Origin: an uncultured Bacteroidota bacterium
Lineage (GTDB): Bacteria > Bacteroidota > Bacteroidia > Chitinophagales > Chitinophagaceae
Length of the DNA: 36,260 bases
Assembly: GCA_903929195.1 (NCBI GenBank)
Contig: CAIYTT010000127.1
Span: 1 to 36,260, forward strand
Direction: 5' to 3'
Part shown: positions 17,107 through 24,711 of the stretch, piece by piece
How the letters are laid out: each line of letters begins with the position of its first letter
Numbering within the stretch: position 1 is the stretch's first letter
Position numbers and translations under genes: made by a program
Notes under the pieces: generated by a model
Seen by the model: the letters and a program-made list of their open reading frames with translations, nothing else
Told to the model about the DNA's origin: nothing
Databases searched by the model: none

Positions 17107-17724
17107 ATGAAAAATAGCGTTATTGACATACGATTTGAAGGAAGTAAATTTTATCCTTCAAAATTAAAGAGGAAATTAAATTTACCAATTGAAGTATTGG
17201 CTGAATATGGAGAAATTTCTACAAGTGGGCGGTATAAAGGACAACCATCTCCTTATGGAATGGGCTTACTTGAAATTTCATTGCTCGAAAAACAAAAAAA
17301 CATTAATGAATTATTTCAAGAATATTGTATTAAACTTTTTGGATGGAAAGAGGATTTAAAAGAATTTGGTGTTGATGAAATCATAATAGATATAGCTAAT
17401 ACAAGTGAATTCCCTGTTGATATTTCCATTTCAAATGATATACTTCATAATTTGTCATCTATAAATGCGAGAGTAGAATTCCATACAATACATACAGAAG
17501 ATGACTTAGAAGACAATAATGAAAGTTTGAAAAAAAACACCTTGCCCCTTAAAAAAGATAAATTATATAAAAAAGTATTGTCGAGTTTAAAGAAACACCC
17601 TTCCATTAATAAAGCAGATGCTATACCTTATTTCATATATTACTATTCTACAAAAAATGCAGAAAACATAGATGAAAAATTAAATAAATTTGAAGATTTT
17701 TATAAGGAAGCGGTAAAGGTTTAA
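17107..17724 (+). CDS. DUF4279-like protein, possible immunity partner
   Basis: The protein has 205 residues from the ATG at 17107; an ATG at 17068 is also in frame but overlaps the upstream gene. The first 125 residues run VIDIRFEGSKFYPSKLKRKL, EYGEISTSGRYKG and FPVDISISNDILHNLSSINA. This follows the strand-helix pattern of DUF4279, a domain frequent next to toxin genes. The remainder is a Lys/Asn/Asp-rich linker (about 135-160) and a short helical tail. The protein is cytoplasmic and hydrophilic. The 4-base gap to the preceding small basic protein indicates co-translation, as expected for a toxin and its antidote. Function is inferred only from context. Confidence 0.55.
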   Translation: MKNSVIDIRFEGSKFYPSKLKRKLNLPIEVLAEYGEISTSGRYKGQPSPYGMGLLEISLLEKQKNINELFQEYCIKLFGWKEDLKEFGVDEIIIDIANTSEFPVDISISNDILHNLSSINARVEFHTIHTEDDLEDNNESLKKNTLPLKKDKLYKKVLSSLKKHPSINKADAIPYFIYYYSTKNAENIDEKLNKFEDFYKEAVKV

Positions 17725-17864
17725 GAATGAATTTAATTGAAGTTATTTTATATATTATTTATTTTGAGTCGCTAAGATATTAAAATATATTTAAAATGTA
17801 TTCATACAATAGTATTATTTTACTCATTACTACTTTTAAATATTAATAAATAAAAATTAAATAA

Positions 17865-18362
17865 TTGAACTTTAACAACATTGAAGAACTAAAAATGTTT
17901 GGATTTATTGGCTTTAAAAAAATGAGTGAATTGTTTGAGGATAGTTTAATAATTCCAAAAATAAAAGGAGTTTACTTCGTTTTGAATCTTGATAGTAAAC
18001 CACTAGAGTTTTTGGAAATTGGTACTGGCGGTTATTTCAAAGGAAAGAATCCTAATATTTCGGTTGATGAATTAAAATCAAATTGGATTGACAATACTAA
18101 GGTTGTTTATATCGGTAAAGCTGGCAAAGATGGAAGTGATGCAACTTTACAATCACGATTACGGCAATATATAAAATTTGGACAAGGCGGAAATATTGGG
18201 CATTATGGTGGTAGATTGATTTGGCAACTTAAAAACAGTAAGAATTTAGTCGTATGTTGGAAAGAATTACCGACAGAAGACCCACGAACAGTTGAGGCAA
18301 ATCTAATTAAACAGTTTGTTTCTATTTTTTCAAACCGACCATTTGCAAATCTTGCAGACTAA
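17865..18362 (+). CDS. GIY-YIG-fold nuclease-like protein
   Basis: This 165-residue protein has the GIY-YIG nuclease core: GVY at 35-37, VYIG at 81-84 (followed by KAG), the catalytic-type Arg in LQSRLRQY (R98/R100), H113 in GHYGGR, the metal-binding Glu at 144 (VEANLI) and Asn at 162 (RPFANL). The spacer of about 43 residues between the two signature strands is longer than in UvrC or SLX1. The start is uncertain: TTG at 17865 directly follows an in-frame stop, and the next ATG is at 17895. Both keep the whole core. The stop codon shares a base with the ATG of the Mrr-like nuclease (TAATG), so the two products are translationally coupled. No helicase or DNA-binding extension is present. It probably cuts or binds DNA together with its partner. 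Confidence 0.8.
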   Translation: MNFNNIEELKMFGFIGFKKMSELFEDSLIIPKIKGVYFVLNLDSKPLEFLEIGTGGYFKGKNPNISVDELKSNWIDNTKVVYIGKAGKDGSDATLQSRLRQYIKFGQGGNIGHYGGRLIWQLKNSKNLVVCWKELPTEDPRTVEANLIKQFVSIFSNRPFANLAD

Positions 18363-19042
18363 TGACACCAAGACAATTTGAAGAACTTGTTTGCAACTAT
18401 TTCCAGAAACAAGGTTACAAAACAGAATTGACACCCTACAGCGGAGACTTTGGTGTTGATGTTTTTGCAATTAATGGATATGAAAAAATTGCAGTGCAAG
18501 CAAAAATGTATAGAGGAAGTAATAGAAAAATAAATAAACAAGCAATAATGGAACTGCATGGTGCAAAAGATTTTTTTAACTGTACTAAAGCAGTCATGGC
18601 AACAGATGGAATTTTATTACAAACGGCAACTACTGTTGCTGAAAAATTAAAAATTGAAATACTGCATATAGATATTAATCAATCTCTGCCATTATCAAAA
18701 ACCAATATACACGGCAAAATATTTGACGATATTTGGGAGAAATATATTATTCCTCTCGAAGGAAAAACATTGACAAGAAAAAATGGAGATACAAATCAAA
18801 TCCTTAAAGCTGATTGGGGTGGCATTCAGAGAATAACCTCTAATGGAAGGGAAGGAAAAATTAAAATTGAAATCTTTAAGTATTCAATTAATAAATTGCT
18901 GACAGATGGTTTTGTAACAAGAGATGAAATAAATCAAAACTATACTGGAAGAGCTTCTTCGGGTGTGGTTTTAGTTTTATCACAAATTCCATTTTTTCAA
19001 CTCACGGAAACACCTATAGGATTACTCTATAAATCAATATAA
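18362..19042 (+). CDS. Mrr-type restriction endonuclease-like protein
   Basis: The protein has 226 residues. Residues 1-105 are an Mrr_cat/PD-(D/E)XK nuclease domain: E7 in FEELV, D33 in GDFGVDVFA and Q46-x-K48 in AVQAKMY. The Q-x-K form is the usual Mrr-type active site, and all expected positions are intact. The C-terminal part (about 112-226) has IWEKYIIPLEGKTLTRKNG, GIQRITSNGREGKIKIEIF and INQNYTGRASSGVV. I do not recognise this domain; it could bind DNA or sense a modification. The position differs from classic Mrr, where the DNA-binding winged helix is N-terminal. The start overlaps the stop of the GIY-YIG gene by one base. Mrr relatives cut modified foreign DNA, so a two-nuclease defence unit is plausible. 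Confidence 0.82.
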   Translation: MTPRQFEELVCNYFQKQGYKTELTPYSGDFGVDVFAINGYEKIAVQAKMYRGSNRKINKQAIMELHGAKDFFNCTKAVMATDGILLQTATTVAEKLKIEILHIDINQSLPLSKTNIHGKIFDDIWEKYIIPLEGKTLTRKNGDTNQILKADWGGIQRITSNGREGKIKIEIFKYSINKLLTDGFVTRDEINQNYTGRASSGVVLVLSQIPFFQLTETPIGLLYKSI

Positions 19043-19051
19043 CAAAGCTCC

Positions 19052-19488
19052 ATGCAAAACGAAAACAACAACCCAGCTGGAAGAAGCAAAGTACATCAAT
19101 TCTATTAGATGCCCCTATAGAATTGGTTTGGAAAGCATTTACTAAACCTAAATATATAAAAAATTGGTGGGGACCTAATGGGTTCACCAATACGATTGAA
19201 AAAATGCAGGTTTATACAGGGGGTGAATGGATATTCACAATGCACGGGCCGGATGGAAATAATTACCCTAATAAAATCATTTTCAGAGAAGTTGTTCTCT
19301 ATAAGAAAATAATGCATGAGCATTTTGGCCCGAATTTTATTGCTAGAATAGATTTTGAACGTCTTGATGAAAAAACAGTTCTAAATTGGTACAAACTGTA
19401 TGAAACCAAAGAATTGTTTGAGTTGGTAGAAATAAATTATAAAACAAGTGAAGGTTTTAAGCAAACCATAGAAAAACTTGAAAATTAG
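19052..19488 (+). pseudogene. SRPBCC/AHSA1 protein gene with a broken 5' end
   Basis: From about 19090 the frame encodes an AHSA1-type SRPBCC protein: SILLDAPIELVWKAFTKP, KNWWGPNGFTNTIEKM, GGEWIFTMHGPDG, then KTVLNWYKL and EGFKQTIEKLE. It is nearly complete at the C-terminus. In that frame there is no ATG between a stop at 19030 and the domain; the only start-like codon is TTG at 19123, inside the domain. A good ATG at 19052 opens a different frame that stops after 18 codons (at 19106). A one-base indel between roughly 19070 and 19095 would join the two. The gene thus looks frameshifted, or else uses a non-standard start. Such proteins bind small hydrophobic ligands; the role is unknown. Confidence 0.65.
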
Positions 19489-19522
19489 GTTATGTAACTA
19501 AAAAACTCAATTGACAAATAAA

Positions 19523-20080
19523 ATGAGAAAAGAATTATCGATACCGGAGCAACAAGAACTACTAAATAAATTAAAAACACGTTTTGAGAAAAATAGAAAC
19601 CGTCATAAAAATATTGAATGGGCTAATGTGCAAGCAAAGTTGGATGTAAATCCTGAAAAATGTTGGTCGCTAAATGAAATGGAAAGAACAGGTGGCGAAC
19701 CCGATGTTGTTGGCTATGATAAAAAAACGGACGAATATATTTTCTATGATTGTTCTGCTGAAAGCCCTAAAGGTCGTAGAAGTTTTTGCTATGACGAGGA
19801 TTCGTTAAAATCAAGGAAAGAAAATAAGCCTGAAAATAGTGCATTAGGTGCAGCTACAGCCATGGGTATTGAAATTTTAACGGAGGCGCAATATCGTGAG
19901 TTACAGCTATTAGGGAATTTTGATACGAAAACATCAAGCTGGGTGCTAACCCCTTTGGATATTAGAAAGCTTGGAGGTGCAGTCTTTTGTGATTGCCGCT
20001 ATGGTACTGTTTTCTACTACCATAATGGTGCAGAATCGTATTATGCAGGCAGAGGTTTCCGTGGATCGCTAAGATTATAG
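19523..20080 (+). CDS. DUF4256 domain-containing protein
   Basis: This is a 185-residue cytoplasmic protein from the ATG at 19523 (a TTG 12 bases earlier is in frame but less likely). It matches the DUF4256 family across its length: LLNKLKTRFEKNRNRHKNIEWANV near the start, LNEMERTGGEPDVVGYD, the FYDCSAESPKGRRSFCYDEDSL block, TEAQYRELQLLGNFDTKTSSWV, and a C-terminal GGAVFCDCRYGTVFYYHNGAESYY...RGFRGSLRL. The conserved Cys and charged residues suggest an enzyme or binding protein, but the family has no known function. It is the last gene of the accessory stretch. Confidence 0.85.
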   Translation: MRKELSIPEQQELLNKLKTRFEKNRNRHKNIEWANVQAKLDVNPEKCWSLNEMERTGGEPDVVGYDKKTDEYIFYDCSAESPKGRRSFCYDEDSLKSRKENKPENSALGAATAMGIEILTEAQYRELQLLGNFDTKTSSWVLTPLDIRKLGGAVFCDCRYGTVFYYHNGAESYYAGRGFRGSLRL

Positions 20081-20114
20081 TCGTTGTTTTCGTAAATATG
20101 AAAATAAATTGATA

Positions 20115-20150
20115 TTGCAAAATACACCTTTGCAACACAAAATAGACCTT
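20115..20150. repeat. short inverted and direct repeats between convergent genes
   Basis: TTGCAAA (20115-20121) pairs with TTTGCAA (20129-20135). In addition AAAATACACCTT (20119-20130) recurs as AAAATAGACCTT (20139-20150), a 20-base period with one mismatch. It may be a weak terminator between convergent genes. Confidence 0.35.
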
Positions 20151-20192
20151 ACATCTTAGGACTCGTCAAAAAAGAATAATCGGAAAACATTC

Positions 20193-20408
20193 TTAGTCTT
20201 TTTTCTCCTCTAATTCGTGATGTGTAGTATCAACATTACTAAGCATTTTCAACTCTCCTAATGTAAAAAAGTCTATTTTAAAATTTGTGTCTTCTGCATG
20301 CATTAATGGCAATACAATTACTTGTAATTCTATACCCTTTAACTCATCGGGTATATTTATAATTAATTCATTCGTATTGGTTACTGCTTTAGTGTTAAAT
20401 CCCAACAT
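20193..20408 (-). CDS. small conserved-looking protein, antitoxin-like
   Basis: The product has 71 residues. The N-terminal half, TKAVTNTNELIINIPDELKGIELQVIVLPL, has the short beta pattern seen in small antitoxin-like proteins of Bacteroidota, where a loop 'IPxELKG' precedes a strand 'xVIVLP'. The C-terminal half is acidic and ends ELEEKKD, as toxin-binding tails often do. No toxin gene (PIN, RelE or other) is found beside it: the neighbour upstream is the large envelope gene, 34 bases away on the same strand. It is either an orphan antitoxin or an unrelated small protein. I assign no symbol. Confidence 0.55.
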   Translation of the reverse strand: MLGFNTKAVTNTNELIINIPDELKGIELQVIVLPLMHAEDTNFKIDFFTLGELKMLSNVDTTHHELEEKKD

Positions 20409-20442
20409 AAGATTTGCTGTTTAATATTTACAAAATTACGCA

Positions 20443-23400
20443 TTAAAAATCTAAACCCAATGCCAAATAACCAACAATTTGTTTTGGATTATCTATATTT
20501 TTGGCTAAATCGGCTCTTATAAAATAATTAAATAAGGATGTGCGCAATCCACAACCATAACCCAAAGCCAAACCATTGGCATTAGGAACCGTAAGTTTTA
20601 AAAATACATTGTTATAAGGTGGCGAGCCCGGTGAGGAGCCACTTGGATAACTATATTTACCAATCGTGTTTTCGGCAGATGGGAAAAAGCCATCCCAAGC
20701 AGAGCCGGCATCCATAAATGGCACTAATTGTAAGTTTCTAAGAAGTGAAGATTGTATAGGTCGTTTAAAAAAGGTGGTAACTACAGGTAAACGAATTTCT
20801 GTAGATAACACAGCAAAATTATTTCCTTTTCTTGCTCCTTGATTATATCCTCTTAAACTGGTGGCAAGTGTCATAAAACCATAATTATTGTTAGACATTA
20901 AACCACCCGAACTTGCCTTTTGTGGATATATCCAATTATCTACACCACCTAATATATATTGTACTACACTATTACCATCAGAATGACCATAGGCAACGCG
21001 TGATGCCCAAATAATATTCTTATATATTTTACGATAGGTTCTTGCATCTAATCCAAAATTATAGCAATTCTGATTCCCATTATTTAATTCATACATGTAT
21101 TCTGAATAAAATTTATACCTTGTACCCAATCTTATGTTCATAGCCGGGCATATTGTATTGTCATACACATATTCAAAACGACTGAAAGACCAATATTGGG
21201 TTGGGAATAGGGCATCTAATTGCATTAAACTTATGGAGTCTCTTGCTTTGGCAACCATTTTATCTTCTCTTAATGATGTATGAAATCTAATGGAATGTAC
21301 GCGGTCTAAGGGTATATTAAAATCAGCCTGAACCATGTCTAATGTACTTTTAAATAAATAAACATCCTGATAAACAACATTCCCATTGGGGTCTAAAAAG
21401 CTAACTTTTTGATTATCTTTACTTTGTGTATGCATAAAAGCAATACCCCAATCTACCATTCGGGCAAAGTTTTGATATTGTAAAAAATAAGATGATGTAG
21501 TTAAATTGATAGGTAACTGAAATCCTGCAATAAATCTTTGATTTTCCAATAACTCATCCATACTAAAACTTGTTAATGTACCAATACTGGGATTTACGTA
21601 TTGCCCACCATTCTTAGCATAAGATTGATATTGTGAAAAAAGCACAGTATTATCTAATTTTATAGAGAAAAAATCGGGTTTAATACTTAACCTATATAGT
21701 GCCGGTTTCATTTTAAGATAGGCACTGTCATTTATAATTTCAAGGAGAGAACTGTCTGCATTATTATTTAAGCTATTATTATTTTTTGATACTGTACGTT
21801 TGTTTTTTGTTTTTATTGCATGTGTAGTATCGGTAAATTCAGATACAAATGCATTACCACCTTTTATTACAGGTTCTTTTATTTCTTCGTCATCTGTTTG
21901 GATAGTACTATTTTTGTTTGAATTATTATTTTTTGTTATTTGATTGGTATTTCTTTTTTGTGCCGGTTTTTCAATTGAAAGTATTGTAGGTTTTAAATTT
22001 TTTATAGCAACATTTTTACCAGGCATTTGCAACTCATGAAAATAAACTTTGTATTTATTTTTTACTTGTATTACATCGGCTACATCATCGCTTGCTAAAT
22101 TATATTGATGGCTTAGAATGTCCGTATTGTAATTGGTAATAGGCACAGAGTAAGCAGAATCATTGTTGTTTTTATCTCTAGCAAACAGTACTACATATTT
22201 ATTTGTAATGCCGTTATTATCGCACAAATAAGCAAAATTATCTAATCCATATTGTATTGGTTGCTGTATTGTACCGGTTTTCATATTCGTACATTGCAAT
22301 AATTCTTTTCGCATTGTCTTAGTGTTATAAAAAAACATATTCATAGCACCGGTAGGTAATTCATTTACACCTAAAGGAACATTTAAATTGGGTTCAGGAC
22401 GATTCGATAAAAATAAAATTCCGGTTCTGGAACCACCACTTACAAAAACAGGAGATACATCGTCCCAAACATCATCGGTAATATTTGCAATCTTTGAGCC
22501 TTTAATAGTAAATATATACAAATCTGTTTGACTTTTCTTTATAGCAGAAAAAACTAATTTATCGTCATCTTGCATAAATGTTATACCTAAAACGCGGTCG
22601 AAACGATTTTTAGGAATAGCGTAATTGTCAATACGACCTTTTAAAGAGTTGTAAATTCTTAATCGTAATTGAGCCCCCTTTTTATATAAGATAGCCATTT
22701 TATTTCCCGTACTGGAGTACGTTAACATTGGGTAATTAGGGTCCGTTTGTTCCGTAAGGTCTTTCTGTCCTCCTTCTAATAAAGTAGAGCGTTCTTGTTC
22801 ATTTGTTGTTTTTTGAGTATATACAGTGTATTCGCCGTTTTTCCAAACTACATAGCTTACATCACTTCCTCTTGGCGAAACAAGGATATTTTTAATCACT
22901 GAATTATCATTGGGCACTTTTAACGATAGTAGCCCTTTTGTACTGTCAGGACTTTCTTGGTTGCGAGCATCTAATTTGTAAATTCCTTTATAAAACTTTA
23001 TACATGAATCATAAGCTTTGGTAACTTTCATTCCCAAGTTTTCAGGTGATTTCATTCCCTGATTTAAACTTGATTTTGATTGAAAAGCATATAAAAGATT
23101 TTTTACATTGGCAATACCATATTGATTGGCAACAAATTTCCAAAATGCCTTACCTGCCAATTCAGGATACTGCTCTGCAAACTCGTAAAACCCTCTTTTA
23201 GGGCTTGCATCAAGTAGGTTTTTCCATTCACAATTACTTTTTGCATCCCAGCCATCTACAAGATAGGCAATATAACCGTCTGTAACCCATTGAGGTAAAT
23301 TTAATAACAGTGCATTTTTTACTATTTTTTTGAAATTTTCACCAAAAATTTGTCTTTCCATTACTACTAATGCCATTCCTGATTTTATTTGATGCTTTAA

Positions 23401-23829
23401 ATCGGAATGTTTACCGGTAAAATATACCACTAACTTATCGCCAACTAAATTTAAAGTACCTGCTCTTGTATTTTCACCAATTGCTGTTTCATCTTTTAAA
23501 CCAATATTCGATTGTCTATACTCTTCGTAAGAATTATATAAAACAATATTAAACCGATGGGGAAACTGACCGCCTAATTTTTTTTCAATATCAACAATAT
23601 TATTTTCTGCTTCTTCAGCAACATACCTGCCAAGCTGCCTGCCGGCTTTATCGTAATGGTAAACTCTGAAATGTTTGGTATCAAAATATTTCCATTCAAA
23701 CTTGCGGTATTGCATTCTGTTTTGTCCAAAAGTTTCTTGGTATGTTTGTCCTATTGCAGAACGGGTATTGAATAAAATAATACCACAAAAAAATAGTATC
23801 CAAATAGAAACATACCTGCTTATTTTCAT
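20443..23829 (-). CDS. outer-membrane fusion: peptidase-MA-like, TolB-like propeller, Omp85-like barrel
   Basis: This 1128-residue envelope protein has a signal peptide (about 1-27). Next comes a peptidase-MA-like region (about 35-270: FDTKHFRVYHYDKAGRQLG, LPQWVTDGYIAYLVDGWD). Propeller-like repeats follow (about 295-610: VSPRGSDVSYVVWKNGEYTVY, LFLSNRPEPN). An Asn/Lys/Thr-rich linker (about 635-720) leads to a C-terminal barrel of about 390 residues that ends, as Omp85-type barrels do, with an aromatic residue (ALGLDF). The barrel includes EIRLPVVTTF, LQLVPFMDAGSAW and LALGYGCGLR. The peptidase region lacks HExxH; the equivalent position reads MALVVMERQIFG, so it is probably non-catalytic. 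The family is widespread in Bacteroidota and uncharacterised. It is likely to sit in the outer membrane with the propeller in the periplasm. Confidence 0.78.
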   Translation of the reverse strand: MKISRYVSIWILFFCGIILFNTRSAIGQTYQETFGQNRMQYRKFEWKYFDTKHFRVYHYDKAGRQLGRYVAEEAENNIVDIEKKLGGQFPHRFNIVLYNSYEEYRQSNIGLKDETAIGENTRAGTLNLVGDKLVVYFTGKHSDLKHQIKSGMALVVMERQIFGENFKKIVKNALLLNLPQWVTDGYIAYLVDGWDAKSNCEWKNLLDASPKRGFYEFAEQYPELAGKAFWKFVANQYGIANVKNLLYAFQSKSSLNQGMKSPENLGMKVTKAYDSCIKFYKGIYKLDARNQESPDSTKGLLSLKVPNDNSVIKNILVSPRGSDVSYVVWKNGEYTVYTQKTTNEQERSTLLEGGQKDLTEQTDPNYPMLTYSSTGNKMAILYKKGAQLRLRIYNSLKGRIDNYAIPKNRFDRVLGITFMQDDDKLVFSAIKKSQTDLYIFTIKGSKIANITDDVWDDVSPVFVSGGSRTGILFLSNRPEPNLNVPLGVNELPTGAMNMFFYNTKTMRKELLQCTNMKTGTIQQPIQYGLDNFAYLCDNNGITNKYVVLFARDKNNNDSAYSVPITNYNTDILSHQYNLASDDVADVIQVKNKYKVYFHELQMPGKNVAIKNLKPTILSIEKPAQKRNTNQITKNNNSNKNSTIQTDDEEIKEPVIKGGNAFVSEFTDTTHAIKTKNKRTVSKNNNSLNNNADSSLLEIINDSAYLKMKPALYRLSIKPDFFSIKLDNTVLFSQYQSYAKNGGQYVNPSIGTLTSFSMDELLENQRFIAGFQLPINLTTSSYFLQYQNFARMVDWGIAFMHTQSKDNQKVSFLDPNGNVVYQDVYLFKSTLDMVQADFNIPLDRVHSIRFHTSLREDKMVAKARDSISLMQLDALFPTQYWSFSRFEYVYDNTICPAMNIRLGTRYKFYSEYMYELNNGNQNCYNFGLDARTYRKIYKNIIWASRVAYGHSDGNSVVQYILGGVDNWIYPQKASSGGLMSNNNYGFMTLATSLRGYNQGARKGNNFAVLSTEIRLPVVTTFFKRPIQSSLLRNLQLVPFMDAGSAWDGFFPSAENTIGKYSYPSGSSPGSPPYNNVFLKLTVPNANGLALGYGCGLRTSLFNYFIRADLAKNIDNPKQIVGYLALGLDF

Positions 23830-23956
23830 ATATTTATTAAGACTTTATTACTATAAAACAGTTTAATACAGTAAAGTTATAAAATAAATGAATAGCAATA
23901 TTTATCAGCTTTATTTATTTTAACTAATATCTTAAACTAAGATTTCTACAAAAACT

Positions 23957-23964
23957 TATGTTTG
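23957..23964 (+). promoter_or_regulatory. possible -7 element before the MBL-fold gene
   Basis: TATGTTTG (TAnnTTTG) lies 32 bases before the ATG at 23997. A clear -33 element was not seen. Confidence 0.4.
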
Positions 23965-23996
23965 CATAAATATCTTATAAAAATAAACTAATTCTA

Positions 23997-24641
23997 ATGT
24001 TACAAATACAATTATTCACTTTCAATCCGTTTCAGGAAAATACTTATATCATTTATAATAATAAAAAACAATGCTGGATAGTTGACCCCGGAATGAATTA
24101 TGAAGATGAAAATGAAACATTGATTGCTTATATTAACGAGAACCAACTTATACCACAAGCAATAATAAATACGCATACACATATTGATCATATTTTCGGT
24201 GTTCAATACTTAATAGATAAATATAAAATTGGCTTTGGAATACACAAAGGTGAAATACCTTTATTAAATAGTTGTATTAAATCTGCCGCAATGTTTGGCA
24301 TTAAATTTAATCACATTCCGCAACCTACTTTTTTTATTGAAGAGGGAGAATCGTTTTTATTGGGCGATGAACAATTAAAAGTATTACTATGTCCAGGGCA
24401 CTCTCCTGCAAGTATTGTTTTTTATTACCCTAAAGGCAAATGGGCAATTACAGGCGATGTTTTATTTGCCGGCAGCATTGGCAGAACAGATTTGCCCGGT
24501 GGTAGTTTTGAAACCTTAATAAACAGTATCAAATCGAAATTAATACTTTTACCTGATGACACTGTTATTTATCCCGGTCATGGTGGGGATAGTACGATTG
24601 GTGAGGAAAAAGCAACAAATCCTTTTTTGGTAAATAGCTAA
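23997..24641 (+). CDS. MBL-fold hydrolase, glyoxalase II-like
   Basis: This is a 214-residue metallo-beta-lactamase-fold hydrolase. The zinc site motif HxHxDH is at 60-65 (THTHIDH), with later ligands in CPGHSPAS (His), ITGDVLFAGSIGRTD (Asp) and YPGHGG (His). The size and the GSIGRTDLPGG segment are those of the small YcbL/GloB-like group, which hydrolyse S-lactoylglutathione-like or other thioesters in the cytoplasm. It lacks the C-terminal helical domain of true glyoxalase II, so the substrate is uncertain. The start ATG follows a -7 match, and a strong hairpin terminates the gene. Confidence 0.92.
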   Translation: MLQIQLFTFNPFQENTYIIYNNKKQCWIVDPGMNYEDENETLIAYINENQLIPQAIINTHTHIDHIFGVQYLIDKYKIGFGIHKGEIPLLNSCIKSAAMFGIKFNHIPQPTFFIEEGESFLLGDEQLKVLLCPGHSPASIVFYYPKGKWAITGDVLFAGSIGRTDLPGGSFETLINSIKSKLILLPDDTVIYPGHGGDSTIGEEKATNPFLVNS

Positions 24642-24645
24642 TTGC

Positions 24646-24689
24646 AAACTAAAAAGCCGACTGAAACTTTTCAATAGGCTTTTTAGTTT
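24646..24689. terminator. bidirectional intrinsic terminator
   Basis: AAACTAAAAAGCC (24646-24658) is perfectly complementary to GGCTTTTTAGTTT (24677-24689), a 13-bp stem with an 18-nt loop. It starts 5 bases after the stop of the MBL gene and lies just beyond the stop of the minus-strand prolyl isomerase gene. The A/T outer parts provide a T-tract in both directions. Confidence 0.85.
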
Positions 24690-24711
24690 ATTTTGTATTG
24701 TATTACTCTTA

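Noticed and set aside
18362-18559. Minus-strand frame opposite the Mrr-like gene
   Set aside because: Overlaps an intact nuclease domain; no independent evidence.
15037-20110. Integron-like cassette array
   Set aside because: Gaps between the small genes are too short or lack GTTRRRY-type attC sites, and no integrase gene is present.
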